Positions 1-9,725 of a stretch of 64,000 nucleotides of DNA are shown here, piece by piece; position 1 is the first letter of the stretch, and each line of letters begins with the position of its first letter. The position numbers were made by a program, and so were the translations under genes. Source of the DNA: Deltaproteobacteria bacterium (GTDB lineage Bacteria > UBA10199 > GCA-002796325 > JACPFF01); the NCBI GenBank assembly GCA_016210045.1, contig JACQUX010000005.1, positions 59,823-123,822 on the forward strand, read 5' to 3'. The notes beneath the pieces are model-generated. The model saw nothing but the letters and a program-made list of their open reading frames with translations. It did no database searches and was not told where the DNA came from.

Positions 1-1063
1 GATACCGAACGACTTCTCCGGTGGGCCATACTAATACGAGCGCGCCTCGGCTGTCGCGCGGGAATGCCGTCCACGGTGCGGCGAGCGGCGTGCGGAGGAT
101 CGCGGCTGCGGTGGCGAGGGCGCCGGGCAACGCATCGACCGTCGGGACGAGCGCGCCGCGCGGCCATGCTAACGTGCCGACGTTGGTCGGGATCCCTTTC
201 CAGCGCGGGTGTGGGCGCGGCTCCGCGAACAGATCGTAATAGATGATGTCGAGTGCCGCTTCTTTGATCGCCTCTTTCGTGATGTCCGGCGCCAACGTAC
301 CGTCGGCAATCTTGCGATGGCGCAACGCATGCCAATAATCGCGCAACACGTAGCTGAGGCGAATCCGTCCTTGCCGCGGGATCACGAGCCAATACTCTTG
401 GGCGTCCGCTCCGGCCAGCGGCGTGAGTTGGGTCAAGATTGCGCGCATCACGCGGCGCGTGGAGCGCAAATCGGTCCAGGAGGCGACCGGCGTACAGTCC
501 ACGCGTACTTCGCGTGTCGGTTCACGGTGCGGGCTCGTGGTCGAGAGGGTCGGATCGGCGGTGACGTGCCGCAGTGCCCAGACGAGATAATCCTGAGAGC
601 GGGAATCGATGGGCACTTCGCCGCGCGGGCGGCGGTGGGTGGGTGGTTGGGACAAATAGGCCGTCCGGTGCCAACTCAATAACGTTGCCAATGTGATCTG
701 CGTGTCGTCGGCGAAATGCAGTGGGAGATAGAGGTTCACCGGACGGCGGAGCAATGCGAGATCGAGTCGTCCGGCGGGATCGCGCGGCCACGCGGCCGCG
801 ACGGCGCGCAGCGTGGTTTCCAATGCAGTGAGGTCGGTGCGTATCGGTCGGCTGTGGGTCAGCGTGAGCGCGGTAACAGGTGCCGGCTCCGCCGCAGGTC
901 CCCGCCACAATGCGCCGGGAAGCCGGCTGGGCAATGGCGCCGCGGGGGCACCCCGCTCGGCGTAGCGACGTGCGTAGGATCGTTGCCCCTCCGGGCGGGC
1001 TTGACCGTGGGCCGCCGGACGTTGTGACGGGTGGATTCCTTGTGGTGGAGGGATTTTCGACAT
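1..1063 (-). CDS. Uncharacterised protein, C-terminus outside window
   Basis: The frame is open leftward from an ATG at 1063 to the window edge with no stop, so 354 residues are visible and the C-terminus is missing. I do not recognise a family. The first ~65 residues are rich in Pro, Arg, Ala and Gln with almost no acidic residues (it opens MSKIPPPQG, close to the opening of the VWA protein at 4902). After that the composition is ordinary and looks globular, with segments such as DAQEYWLVI near residue 222 and LDIIYYDL at 271-278. No signal peptide or membrane span is seen. The ribosome site is weak (GAG about 10 nt upstream), so the start could be wrong. It is divergent from the gene at 1278 and shares an 11-bp upstream string with the gene at 58022. 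Confidence 0.7.
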   Translation of the reverse strand, partial: MSKIPPPQGIHPSQRPAAHGQARPEGQRSYARRYAERGAPAAPLPSRLPGALWRGPAAEPAPVTALTLTHSRPIRTDLTALETTLRAVAAAWPRDPAGRLDLALLRRPVNLYLPLHFADDTQITLATLLSWHRTAYLSQPPTHRRPRGEVPIDSRSQDYLVWALRHVTADPTLSTTSPHREPTREVRVDCTPVASWTDLRSTRRVMRAILTQLTPLAGADAQEYWLVIPRQGRIRLSYVLRDYWHALRHRKIADGTLAPDITKEAIKEAALDIIYYDLFAEPRPHPRWKGIPTNVGTLAWPRGALVPTVDALPGALATAAAILRTPLAAPWTAFPRDSRGALVLVWPTGEVVRY

Positions 1064-1277
1064 ACATGCGCCGGTCTCAACGCCACCAACCCCTAATCCA
1101 GCAAGGATTTGAGGGCAATCGAGTTTTTTACGTATTGCCGTTCCAGGGGCTCGTGTACCTTCTGCCTGCGGCTGATATAGAACAGTCGTGACTTTGCGGG
1201 CGGTCAGCGCGGAGTGTGCTGTTTTCCGGCACGAACACGCGGCGTTTGTGAATCTCCGCTACGGAAAGGATCGTCGT

Positions 1278-2210
1278 ATGACCGCGTTGTCTCCGATCGT
1301 CTCCGGACGCCCCGGCGTTGTGCGCCGTCGGTCCCGGCATGTGGTGGCATTGCCATCCATCCCGCCCGCTGCAGCTCCGAAGGCTCCGCCCCGCTATGGT
1401 GTGCAATTGCCCGTGCATCCCGCCTGGTACGCCGCATGGACGGCGCATTTGTCCGTTGCGGGGCCCAGGTCGGCTGTCCCGGTGACGAGCGCGATGGCGG
1501 GCGATCCGGTGCGCGCGTGGGGGACTTTTCTCGCCGCGGCAGGCGAAGCGGTCGCGGCAGTCGCCACAGATGTGGCCAATTTCGACCGCATCGGCTCGTT
1601 GGTGCACGTCGCGGCGTTGCAGGCCACTTGGAGCGGGCTGCAAACGCGCTTGAGCGAGGCCGCAACCCAATTCGCTGCATGCGCGGCTGCCTCCGGCGTC
1701 GCGGGAGCCGGCCCGCTGAGTGGGCTCTGTCAAATGGCCGTGCGGCGCCCGTTGCGGGAATTGACGCGTGGGTTTGCGCTGCTGGCAACACCGGATGTCT
1801 TCGGTGACCCGAGCGCGCGTCGTGAGATCTGTGCCCGGATGCAGTCTGCGGCGCGACCGCAACGATTCACGGCGTACGAACGGGATGTGGCCGTCCCGTC
1901 GACCGCTGCGGAATTGGCGCATACGCTGTGGCTGGCGTTGGGAATTCAGCAACCCGGGATGGTCGCGGCCTGGATGAATAACGCCTTACATCTGACGCCA
2001 TCCGCGGAATTCGCCGGCACGCTACGGCAGCGTATCGTGAGGGGCATGTATCCCGGCGTGCGCGCATTGCATCCGGCCGACCCGCTGCTGCACGGCGCCA
2101 GTGCATTGTTGGGATGGCCATTAAGCGCGCTTTCCAGCGAGACGCACGCGTTGGCGCTTCGCCTCGAATTTCCAATCGTCCCAACAGATGCCCGATCTTA
2201 TTTGGTGTAA
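1278..2210 (+). CDS. Uncharacterised protein
   Basis: This encodes 310 residues of no family I can name. The ATG at 1278 is chosen because AAAGGA lies about 8 nt upstream and upstream in-frame codons have no ribosome site. The first ~75 residues contain no Asp or Glu and are rich in Arg, Pro, Val and Ala; the rest is Ala-rich and probably helical, with [20 protein letters not shown] heptad stretches and no clear membrane span. The 3' end overlaps the end of ispG on the other strand by 13 bp, so the genes are convergent. Its acid-poor N-terminus resembles those of the other unknown proteins in this window. That is a compositional similarity, not homology. Confidence 0.6.
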   Translation: MTALSPIVSGRPGVVRRRSRHVVALPSIPPAAAPKAPPRYGVQLPVHPAWYAAWTAHLSVAGPRSAVPVTSAMAGDPVRAWGTFLAAAGEAVAAVATDVANFDRIGSLVHVAALQATWSGLQTRLSEAATQFAACAAASGVAGAGPLSGLCQMAVRRPLRELTRGFALLATPDVFGDPSARREICARMQSAARPQRFTAYERDVAVPSTAAELAHTLWLALGIQQPGMVAAWMNNALHLTPSAEFAGTLRQRIVRGMYPGVRALHPADPLLHGASALLGWPLSALSSETHALALRLEFPIVPTDARSYLV

Positions 2211-3412
2211 TGGCTCGCGACGTACTCTTCCAACATCGCGGTAAAGCGGGGGACGATCTCGTCGCCTTGTAACGTGGTGACTTTTTCGCCGTCGACGAAT
2301 ACCGGGGCCTTCGGCGATTCGCCGCTGCCCGGGAGACTGATCCCGATATTCGCGTGTTTGCTTTCGCCGGGACCATTCACGATGCAGCCCATCACTGCGA
2401 CGCTCATGGTTTCCACGCCGGGATGGGCGGCTTTCCAGGCCGGCATCCGTTGTCCGATGTAGTTCTGGATCTGCTGCGCGAGTTCCTGAAAAAATGTGGA
2501 GGTGGTGCGTCCGCAGCCGGGACACGCGGTGACGTGCGGGATGAATTGGCGGAGCCCCAAGACTTGCAAGATTTGCTGCGCGACGATCACTTCCTGGGTG
2601 CGGCTGCTGCCCGGTTCGGGCGTCAGCGAGACGCGGATGGTGTCGCCGGTCCCTTCGTGCAACAGCACGCCGAGCGCTGCGGCCGAGGCCGCAATGCCGC
2701 GCGAGCCCATCCCCGCTTCGGTCAGCCCTAAGTGCAATGCGTAGTCGCAGCGTTGTGCCAGCGCGCGATAGACGGCGATCAAGTCCGGCACTTGGGAAAT
2801 TTTGGCGCTGATGACGATGCGGTCGTGCGGCAGTCCGCAACGTTCGGCCAATGCCGCGGATTCCAACGCACTCACTAGCATGGCTTCATGCAGGATGGCC
2901 GAACCCGGTTGCGGCGTCGAGCGCTTCGCGTTTGCGTCCATCAATCGCATCAGCACCGATTGATCGAGCGAGCCCCAATTGACGCCGATCCGCACCGGTT
3001 TGCCGTATTCGCATGCGATCCCGATCAGTGTGGCGAAGTTCGGGTCGTGCTTCTCGCCGAAACCGCAGTTGCCGGGATTGATCCGATATTTATCGAGCGC
3101 GCGCGCGCAGTCGGGGAATTCCTTCAGTAACGTATGGCCGTTGTAATGGAAGTCGCCGATGATCGGCGTGGTGTAGCCGTCGGTCCGTAACTGTGCGACG
3201 ATTCGTGCCACCGCCGCCGCCGACTCCTTCACGTTAACCGTGATCCGCACCAATTCCGATCCGGCGTCGGCCAATGCTTTAATCTGTTGGACCGTTCCCG
3301 CGACATCGGCCGTGTCGGTATTGGTCATCGATTGGACGATGACCGGGGCTTGGCCCCCGACCTGGATGGGACCGATCTGGACTGGAACGGCGCTGCGTCG
3401 CACGATAGCCAT
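2198..3412 (-). CDS. ispG: 4-hydroxy-3-methylbut-2-enyl diphosphate synthase (IspG/GcpE)
   Basis: IspG converts MEcPP to HMBPP in the non-mevalonate isoprenoid pathway in the cytoplasm, using a [4Fe-4S] cluster and reduced flavodoxin or ferredoxin. The 404-residue length fits the compact bacterial form. The N-terminal TIM barrel contains [10 protein letters not shown] near residue 30 and IGDFHYNGH. The cluster-binding half has CPGCGR near 296-301 and [10 protein letters not shown] near 341, carrying the expected cysteines. The fold appears complete and no disruption is seen. It stands alone here, convergent with the unknown gene at 1278-2210 and downstream of the leftward VWA gene. The start at 3412 gives the usual N-terminus directly before the barrel. 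Confidence 0.95.
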   Translation of the reverse strand: MAIVRRSAVPVQIGPIQVGGQAPVIVQSMTNTDTADVAGTVQQIKALADAGSELVRITVNVKESAAAVARIVAQLRTDGYTTPIIGDFHYNGHTLLKEFPDCARALDKYRINPGNCGFGEKHDPNFATLIGIACEYGKPVRIGVNWGSLDQSVLMRLMDANAKRSTPQPGSAILHEAMLVSALESAALAERCGLPHDRIVISAKISQVPDLIAVYRALAQRCDYALHLGLTEAGMGSRGIAASAAALGVLLHEGTGDTIRVSLTPEPGSSRTQEVIVAQQILQVLGLRQFIPHVTACPGCGRTTSTFFQELAQQIQNYIGQRMPAWKAAHPGVETMSVAVMGCIVNGPGESKHANIGISLPGSGESPKAPVFVDGEKVTTLQGDEIVPRFTAMLEEYVASHYTK

Positions 3413-3483
3413 GCCGCGCGCCGTAGCACCACTGGCCCGCGCGCGTCAAATGGTTCCCCGGCACACGGTCGTAGTGGAGGCCG

Positions 3484-4902
3484 TCATTCGACCATATTCG
3501 TGCGCGGCATATATCCCGCGCGACCTTCCGGGTCGGGGAGGCGTAAGCGAGCGAGCGCACGTTGCGACTTTCCATCATCGGCGACCAGTTGCGCCGCGCG
3601 GATCGACATGGGGATGGTGGCTGCGCCCTGGGGCTCGATCGTCGCGAACGGATGATCGGCATTGGGACCGCTGCTCGGGTAGAGAACAAGCGTCCAGTGA
3701 CTTGGGTTGTGAACGGTGACCTCCCCATCCCGGATATTCAGCGTAAAGGCTCCAGTGGAAGAAAAGAGGGCGTCGGCCGCCGGGACGGCGATCACAAGGT
3801 CGTCCGAGCCGTTGCCCGTGACGGCGAGTTGCCGCTCCTGATGGCGACGGACGACGACTGTCGCGTCGGCGGTGATGTCGAGCAAGGACGTGAGGTCAAC
3901 AGTTAATGAAGGTCGCTGGCCGGGCGTGTATGTGACTCCGCGTTGCAACGCCGCGTGGGGCGTGGATGCGACGGCCCCATGTGACGCGGCGGCAGAACCA
4001 CGAAAGAGGCCGCGGAGGCGGTCGAGGATCCCACGGCGCGGCGGGGCTCCGGACGCCTCACTAAACGAGACCGCCCGGTGGACCCCCGTGACGGCCGCCG
4101 CTGGCTGGGGCGTGCGAACGGGTCGCGCATGATTGGCGTCGGCACCACCCCCGCCGAACCCTCCCATCGAAGTTTGCTGGAACGAGGCCGCGTCAACGGT
4201 GCGTGACGACGTCCGCGAAAAATCCCGCATTCCCTCCACGATGTCTCCTTCTTCCCGTGGCAAGACCATGATCCACTGGTCCAGGATCCCCATCGCCCGG
4301 AAGACGGCGCGGAAATCGGTGGATCCATCTTCGACCCCGATCCCCGCGACGATATGGTGGCCCGAGGCCAACATCCGTTCCACGACCGGGCGGACATCCG
4401 CCGCAGTGACACCGTGGGAGGCGTTGTCGGCCCCGTCGGTCATGAGACACGTAATCCCGCAGGCCTCGACGCCGTCGTTAGCCGGCACGACCCGTCGTTG
4501 AACGTCTGTCAAGACCGCCAGCGCTCGGGCGTAAAGTGGGGTCATCCCAGCGGGTAGGTAATTGCGCTCGTCCATCTGCACCGCTTGGCTCGGAGGTAGA
4601 AAGTCGAAGAGTGGTCTCCGATTGAGGAAGAGGGTGCGAACCAGGAATTCGGCCGCTTCCCTCTGGTCGGGGTAGTCTTGGATCTGGGCATTATGCCCCC
4701 GCCGGACCGCCGCAGCATTGCCGTAATCGGCGATCGAGCTGGAGTCGTCGACGACCATCGTGACGAAGACCCGGACCGGATGGCCGCTCGCGGAACGTTG
4801 GATCGCCTGCTGCGCCGGCACCAGCGCTCGGGCGCCTGTGGTATGCGATCTCGTAGGACTGGCGCCTCGGCGACTGCTCGGTGGGGGGATTTTTCCGGCC
4901 AT
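3484..4902 (-). CDS. VWA-domain protein with C-terminal beta-rich domain
   Basis: A 472-residue protein with a von Willebrand factor A domain. The metal-site (MIDAS) pieces are visible: D52-x-S54-x-S56 in VVDDSSSI, a Thr in GMTPLY near residue 118, and an Asp in MTDGAD near 150. The first 47 residues lack Asp and Glu and are Ser/Thr/Pro/Arg-rich. A Gly-rich linker (GGFGGGGAD) precedes a C-terminal region from about 335 that looks all-beta (LVIAVPAADALF, LNIRDGEVTVHNP) and could be FHA-like, but I cannot confirm that. No signal peptide is evident. The start at 4902 has AAAGGAG 6 nt upstream and lies just below a sigma-28-like promoter at 4930-4956. The role is probably metal-dependent protein binding; the partner is unknown. 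Confidence 0.8.
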   Translation of the reverse strand: MAGKIPPPSSRRGASPTRSHTTGARALVPAQQAIQRSASGHPVRVFVTMVVDDSSSIADYGNAAAVRRGHNAQIQDYPDQREAAEFLVRTLFLNRRPLFDFLPPSQAVQMDERNYLPAGMTPLYARALAVLTDVQRRVVPANDGVEACGITCLMTDGADNASHGVTAADVRPVVERMLASGHHIVAGIGVEDGSTDFRAVFRAMGILDQWIMVLPREEGDIVEGMRDFSRTSSRTVDAASFQQTSMGGFGGGGADANHARPVRTPQPAAAVTGVHRAVSFSEASGAPPRRGILDRLRGLFRGSAAASHGAVASTPHAALQRGVTYTPGQRPSLTVDLTSLLDITADATVVVRRHQERQLAVTGNGSDDLVIAVPAADALFSSTGAFTLNIRDGEVTVHNPSHWTLVLYPSSGPNADHPFATIEPQGAATIPMSIRAAQLVADDGKSQRALARLRLPDPEGRAGYMPRTNMVE

Positions 4903-4929
4903 ATTGGGCTCCTTTGTCAGGTATCCCTC

Positions 4930-4956
4930 TTATCGGCGTCTTGCCGAAAAAGTTGC
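4930..4956 (-). promoter_or_regulatory. Sigma-28-like promoter upstream of the VWA gene
   Basis: Reading the minus strand, GCAACTTT (4956-4949) is followed after exactly 11 bases by GCCGATAA (4937-4930). The second block equals the FliA/sigma-28 -10 consensus and the 11-bp spacing also fits; the -35 half differs from the enteric TAAAGTTT. The expected start of transcription (~4923) leaves a ~20-nt leader carrying the AAAGGAG ribosome site of the VWA gene. This is one of six copies in the window. Confidence 0.65.
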
Positions 4957-4988
4957 TCGGACGTGATCAATCCAGTACCCCATGCCTC

Positions 4989-6125
4989 ATGCCCGCGCTC
5001 TCGCTCTATCTGCACATCCCGTATTGCATCCACAAGTGCAGTTATTGCGATTTCTATTCGGTGGGAGTGGGCCAACAGGCGATCCCGGCCGCGCGGTATA
5101 TGCAACGGCTGAGCGAGGAACTGCAGACGATGGTTACGCAACTCGAGTTGCGTGGGCGATCGCTCCAGTCGATTTTTTTCGGCGGCGGGACGCCGTCGAT
5201 GATCCCGGCCGCGCTGCTGGGAACTTTTCTCGACACGGTCGCGCAGACGTTCGCCCTCCCGACGGATCTGGAAATCACCTGCGAGGCCAATCCGGAGACG
5301 TTGGATCGCGCGTGTTTGCGCGCGTTGCGGGCCGTTGGCGTCAATCGGCTCTCGATCGGCGTGCAATCATTCCAACCGCGCTTCTTGCAGTTTCTCGAAC
5401 GCGTGCATAGTGCGGAACGCGCCGTGCAAGCCGTTCGCGACGCGTTCGCAGCGGGATTCACGAATATCAATTGCGATCTGATTTTCGGTTTGCCGGGCCA
5501 AACGCGGGCGGAACTCGACGACGATCTGGCGCGCGCGTTGGCGCTCGGCACGCCGCATCTCTCAGCGTATCAATTAACGGTGGAACCGAATACGCCGTTG
5601 GCGGTGCAGCTTTTGCGCGGCGCCGTCACGCCGATCGACGACGAGGCTGCGTTGACCGCATGGCACGTGGTCCGGGAACGACTCCGCGCCGCCGGCCTCG
5701 CGCCGTATGAAATTTCCAACTTCGCGCGCCCTGGCTTTGCCTGTGTCCACAATGCGCATTATTGGGCGAGCGGCGAATACCTGGGCCTCGGCGCCGGCGC
5801 AGTGTCTCGCGTCGGAAATCGCCGCTGGCGCCGTGCCCGCCAACTGCCGCGGTATTTGGCCGGTGAACTCGCGATCGATGAGGAGGAAGTCTTGTTCCCG
5901 GCGACGCTGCGGTTCGAGTACTGCATGCTCGGTCTGCGCACGACCGCCGGGATTGCGTTCGCGGATTTCGCGGGTCGCTTCGGTCTGCCGTTCACGACCG
6001 CCTATCCCGGCGTAACGGAGCGTTGGTGTCGCGACGGCTGGGCCGCCATCCACGCGGATCGCTTGGCCCTCACCGAGTCCGGCCTCGCGCTAGCGGACAG
6101 CCTGTGTGCGGAATTATCGCCGTGA
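4989..6125 (+). CDS. hemW: Radical SAM haem chaperone HemW (HemN-like)
   Basis: A radical SAM protein of 378 residues, the usual HemW size. The cluster motif C13-x3-C17-x2-C20 followed by DF matches HemW. True coproporphyrinogen III dehydrogenases (HemN) carry a fourth Cys (CxxxCxxCxC), which is absent here. Other landmarks are FFGGGTPS and SIGVQSF, with the HemN C-terminal domain at about 290-375. HemW is thought to deliver haem to respiratory proteins, which fits a genome with many haem enzymes. The start at 4989 (MPALSLYLHIPYC) is chosen by the family N-terminus; no good ribosome site is visible and the longer frame upstream overlaps the VWA promoter. Confidence 0.9.
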   Translation: MPALSLYLHIPYCIHKCSYCDFYSVGVGQQAIPAARYMQRLSEELQTMVTQLELRGRSLQSIFFGGGTPSMIPAALLGTFLDTVAQTFALPTDLEITCEANPETLDRACLRALRAVGVNRLSIGVQSFQPRFLQFLERVHSAERAVQAVRDAFAAGFTNINCDLIFGLPGQTRAELDDDLARALALGTPHLSAYQLTVEPNTPLAVQLLRGAVTPIDDEAALTAWHVVRERLRAAGLAPYEISNFARPGFACVHNAHYWASGEYLGLGAGAVSRVGNRRWRRARQLPRYLAGELAIDEEEVLFPATLRFEYCMLGLRTTAGIAFADFAGRFGLPFTTAYPGVTERWCRDGWAAIHADRLALTESGLALADSLCAELSP

Positions 6126-6237
6126 TCTGATAATAATATTGTCGAGGCGGTGCCATGGTTGCTAAACTGACATGAATAAGGGGGAAACAGTAGATTTCAC
6201 TGCGGTGCTCATCAGATGCGGCTGAAAGGGGACTGTC

Positions 6238-7431
6238 ATGCGTGAACGGCTAGGGTGGTGCAGTTTAGGACTCTTCCTACTGATGGTCTCGAGTGTCGAC
6301 GTGGCGATTGCGGCGTCCAAGCCGATTGGGCGACCGCCAACCGCGCGCCCTATCAAGCCGACCGTGACCTTTGGCGTGTTGAAGAGCCTTGCAAGCCTAC
6401 AAGTCCTGCCCCCATTTCTTCAACCATTGGCGTCGTTACCCGTGGTCGCCTCCAATCCAATTGTGAACACCGTCGTGCCGCCTCCCGCCGTGGGCGAATT
6501 AATGAATGAGGCAAACCAGCAAGCGCTCGATCAACAAGCCAAAGCGGCCCTCTGCCAACAGCAACGGAAGGATTGTTGGATCCTCTTAAATGCGCTGTAC
6601 GATTACGATCTGGACGGATGTTATAATCCGGCCGCCGGCACTCAAGTCGGCGTGCCGCAGCAGGCGTGCGCCGACGTTGCCGGCAGCTTTTTTAAAACCG
6701 TCCCGATGCCCGATACTGTTTTTTCCGCGATGGCTACATGGGAGCCGCGACATATTTTCCCCTCTACCGATGCGAGTGCTCCGGTTCTGGGGCATACGCT
6801 GGCAGGATCCGTGGTCGATTGGTGTGTTGGGGATCGCTTCGGAGCCGCCAATGCGTGCGACGGGTCACTCGGGGCGTGCGTCAATGAAGATTTTCATTTC
6901 TCAAACGATAAGATCGATCTCGCCACGACGCCACACCCGGCTTATACCAATTTTCATTTTGCGGTCCATTGCCACAATGGGGGATATGAGGAATATTGTA
7001 CGCAACCGACCATGCCCGACAAAGGGATGTTGGAATGGTATCCGGATCCAAAATTTTTCAAGATCAATGCAAATGGAATGATCGGCGCCGGTGCCGTGCA
7101 GTTCCCGATCCATAAGCCAATCAAAATCGATTACCCGATTCAGTATTGCAACGATGCCGGCGTCGGCAATTTTGCCGTGTTGCAATATATGTGGTTTGGT
7201 TTTGCGCCGATCCCAATGTCGTTCGGTGGAGGGGCGGAAGTGCGTATGGTCTGCGGGATCGGCGGTGTTGGCGGCGGTGGAGTATTAGCGAATGCGCCGT
7301 TAGAGCAAACATACCTCGACGCCTGTTATGCCATTCCGGATACGCCGGGCCATCAATTATGTATCGACAAGATCGTCTCGCTCCCTGCGAATGCGGGTTT
7401 TGGCTGCCAAATCCATTACACGATCAAATAA
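6238..7431 (+). CDS. Cysteine-rich secreted protein, unknown function
   Basis: A 397-residue protein with a typical Sec signal peptide: basic MRER, a hydrophobic core to about residue 24, and cleavage after AIA-A. The mature part holds about 14 cysteines spread evenly (for example NACDGSLGAC and HFAVHCHNGGYEEYC), suggesting a disulfide-bonded periplasmic, surface or secreted protein. I see no catalytic motif and no membrane anchor. The ribosome site AAGGGGA precedes the ATG. The 112 bp upstream of it contains no convincing promoter that I can defend. It sits alone between hemW and another unknown gene. Confidence 0.75.
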   Translation: MRERLGWCSLGLFLLMVSSVDVAIAASKPIGRPPTARPIKPTVTFGVLKSLASLQVLPPFLQPLASLPVVASNPIVNTVVPPPAVGELMNEANQQALDQQAKAALCQQQRKDCWILLNALYDYDLDGCYNPAAGTQVGVPQQACADVAGSFFKTVPMPDTVFSAMATWEPRHIFPSTDASAPVLGHTLAGSVVDWCVGDRFGAANACDGSLGACVNEDFHFSNDKIDLATTPHPAYTNFHFAVHCHNGGYEEYCTQPTMPDKGMLEWYPDPKFFKINANGMIGAGAVQFPIHKPIKIDYPIQYCNDAGVGNFAVLQYMWFGFAPIPMSFGGGAEVRMVCGIGGVGGGGVLANAPLEQTYLDACYAIPDTPGHQLCIDKIVSLPANAGFGCQIHYTIK

Positions 7432-7502
7432 GTCCCCTCCGGCGTTCTCTGTGTGCCGCCTTCGGGATTGACAGGGTCATCCCCTCTGCATAGGACGCCA
7501 AG

Positions 7503-8558
7503 ATGCAGCTGGGGCGACCGATGGCGAGAGGTGCGCCGCGACGGCGGATGCATCCGCAATTGCGCGACATCGTCAGGACTTTTCGTGTGACGCGCGCTGG
7601 GAAATTCTATTTCCCGCAGGTCACCGTTCGCAGTGGTCGGCTGAGCGAAGCCGTTACAGCTCCACTGACATCCGCGACACTGCCTGATTTGGTCGCGACA
7701 ATGGGCCGCCTGACGCCGGCGTTGTGGTGCGACGACCGAGACGTGACCGTAGAGACAGCGATCCCCTCTGCGCTGGAACTGAGTGACATCGGTCGCCGAC
7801 GAGTCGATGGTGTCGGAGCCGATGGCTTGATGGTCATTCTTCCTGAACAACGGAGGACGTGGGGGGAGTTGCGCGCGGTCCCTGCTATGCGGAGCGATGG
7901 GCGCAGCGCTCCAGCCCATCAGCGCGCGATGGTCTTGGGGTTGCAAGCGGCGCAGCCCCACTCGTGGCCGGTTGCGCGATTATTGTTACTCGCGGATCCG
8001 CAGCGTGTCGAGCCGGCGATCACGGGCGCTCAGTGGCTCATTACGGCATCTGCCGATGTTTTCAGTGCGCTGTTGGCTCGCCATTATGGTGGCCCGCCTC
8101 TCGCAGGACACGATCTGGCACTCGAAGCGGCGGCGTTGTTCTTGCACGCAGGCGCGGTGTGTGACGTGCGTCGGACCGTGACATTCGAAACGAGTCGGAT
8201 GGTGACTGTCACACGCCGCGTTCCTTATTCAAGAATCGCGCAAGGGGCGTATCGGGTGGATGAAGGCGGCGACGGTTGTCTTCCGGTGCGGGACTTGGAA
8301 GAAGAACGCGTTCCCCATCGGGAACAAAGACGGCAAGCGGTCACGTTCGGGCCGGATCGCCGCTGGACTGTTACGACGACAGATGCCCCAGCTATACGTT
8401 CGAGTGACCGGATCGAATCCACGCTCGTGCAGGCCACCGACTGGACCGTGGCCGCATTCTGTCATGGTGGGACGCGGCTGCTCTCCATGACCCACGTCTT
8501 CCCAGTTGACCCGGAGCATCTCAATTTCCCACCCCCGGCGTGGTTGGGTGGTCTGTGA
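7503..8558 (+). CDS. Uncharacterised protein
   Basis: A 351-residue protein of no family I recognise. The N-terminus is strongly basic (MARGAPRRRMHP), with acidic residues appearing only after about residue 21. The middle is mixed alpha/beta, including WPVARLLLLADPQ and LALEAAALFLHAGAV. There is no signal peptide. An in-frame ATG at 7521 is an alternative start; neither has a good ribosome site. A TTGACA at about 7468 could be a -35 element, but no matching -10 is convincing. It precedes the hrcA region but is separated from it by 107 bp, so it is probably its own unit. Confidence 0.6.
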   Translation: MQLGRPMARGAPRRRMHPQLRDIVRTFRVTRAGKFYFPQVTVRSGRLSEAVTAPLTSATLPDLVATMGRLTPALWCDDRDVTVETAIPSALELSDIGRRRVDGVGADGLMVILPEQRRTWGELRAVPAMRSDGRSAPAHQRAMVLGLQAAQPHSWPVARLLLLADPQRVEPAITGAQWLITASADVFSALLARHYGGPPLAGHDLALEAAALFLHAGAVCDVRRTVTFETSRMVTVTRRVPYSRIAQGAYRVDEGGDGCLPVRDLEEERVPHREQRRQAVTFGPDRRWTVTTTDAPAIRSSDRIESTLVQATDWTVAAFCHGGTRLLSMTHVFPVDPEHLNFPPPAWLGGL

Positions 8559-8617
8559 TGCTGTGCCAGCCGGAAGAGCCGGCAGCAATCGGTAGTTTTC
8601 CATTGGAGCCATCCCTC

Positions 8618-8645
8618 TTGACCCCCACCCCAGGGCCCTGCTAAT
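8618..8645 (+). promoter_or_regulatory. Possible housekeeping promoter of hrcA-grpE
   Basis: TTGACC (8618-8623), a 16-bp spacer and GCTAAT (8640-8645) form a weak vegetative-type promoter 20 bp before hrcA. No CIRCE inverted repeat (TTAGCACTC-N9-GAGTGCTAA) is present between 8559 and 8665, so autoregulation by HrcA is not supported by this stretch. Confidence 0.3.
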
Positions 8646-8665
8646 CCGCCGACACTCTGATCCTT

Positions 8666-9721
8666 ATGTCGATTGCGCTCAGCCAGCGGGAAGCGGCCGT
8701 GCTTGGCCATGTGGTCGAAACCTATTTGCAGACCGGGGAACCGGTTGGGTCGCAAGTGGTGGCGCGTGCCTTTGCGGTCGCGGCGCAGACGTCGTTGTCC
8801 TCGGCCTCGATCCGTAACATTATGGCGGATCTCGAAGTCGCGGGATTATTGACGCATCCACACCCCTCCGCTGGCCGTGTCCCGACCTCGTGCGGGTTGC
8901 GCTATTTTGTCGACTGCTTGGTCGAGACCCCGCCGCTGTCGGACGTGGAGCAACGCGCGATGCAGGCGCAATATGCGCAGACCGAGCCGGAGCTGCATGC
9001 GATTTTGGGCGAGGCGTCGCGACTGCTCTCGCGTCTTTCCCACTACGCCGGGATCGTCGTTCGTCCGGCACGACGCGAGCTCGTGTTTCGGCAGATGCAG
9101 TTTGTGAAACTGTCGGAGCGGCGCTTATTGGGCATCTTCGTGACGCGCGAAGGCGTGACGCAGAATCGGGTGATCGATGTCGAGCAGGAACAGAGTTATC
9201 TGGACCTGGAACGGATTAATAACTATTGTAACGCGGCGTTCCTAGGACTCACGTTAGTGGAAGCGCGGGCCAAGGCGACGCACGAATTGACCGTGGCGCA
9301 ACGCGAAGTCGACGACTGGGCGACGCGCGCGATGCGATTCGCCGCCGCGACGCTCGCCAAAGACGAACGCGACGCGGCCGCGGATCTGGTTGTGGAAGGG
9401 AGTAGTCAGTTGCTGGAATGTCCGGAATTTGCGGAAAATCCGCGGACGCGGGCATTACTCGCGGCCTTAGAGGAACGCCAACAGATTGCGGCGTTGCTGG
9501 CGCGGGCCGAAGCGAGCGATGAAATGCAGGTCTTCATCGGCGGCGAGAGCGGCTATGACGCGTTATCCGAATGCAGCGTTGTCGTGTCGCCGTATCATCG
9601 CGGCGGCGCGGTCTTAGGCACGCTCGGCGTGATCGGTCCCACTCGCATGGCCTACGGCCGCGTGATCCCTTTAGTACAGTGCACGGCGATGCAAGTGAGC
9701 GAGTGGTTGGGGAAACAATAA
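8666..9721 (+). CDS. hrcA: Heat-inducible transcription repressor HrcA
   Basis: A 351-residue protein with the HrcA layout: an N-terminal winged helix (LSQREAAVLGHVVETYLQ, then GEPVGSQVVA) with the conserved ASIRNIMADLE recognition segment near 53-63 and HPHPSAGRVPT after it, followed by the dimerisation domain to the end. HrcA represses chaperone genes by binding CIRCE elements and needs GroEL for activity. No CIRCE is visible upstream of this copy, so its targets are presumably elsewhere. It is followed by grpE after 4 bp, the standard hrcA-grpE arrangement, but dnaK does not follow. Confidence 0.93.
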   Translation: MSIALSQREAAVLGHVVETYLQTGEPVGSQVVARAFAVAAQTSLSSASIRNIMADLEVAGLLTHPHPSAGRVPTSCGLRYFVDCLVETPPLSDVEQRAMQAQYAQTEPELHAILGEASRLLSRLSHYAGIVVRPARRELVFRQMQFVKLSERRLLGIFVTREGVTQNRVIDVEQEQSYLDLERINNYCNAAFLGLTLVEARAKATHELTVAQREVDDWATRAMRFAAATLAKDERDAAADLVVEGSSQLLECPEFAENPRTRALLAALEERQQIAALLARAEASDEMQVFIGGESGYDALSECSVVVSPYHRGGAVLGTLGVIGPTRMAYGRVIPLVQCTAMQVSEWLGKQ

Positions 9722-9725
9722 AAAT

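Noticed and set aside
522..1067. A 181-codon leftward frame near the left edge
   Set aside because: It is a shadow of the longer frame from 1063 to the window edge, which has far more protein-like composition.
8559..8665. CIRCE operator upstream of hrcA
   Set aside because: No TTAGCACTC/GAGTGCTAA pair or close variant is present.
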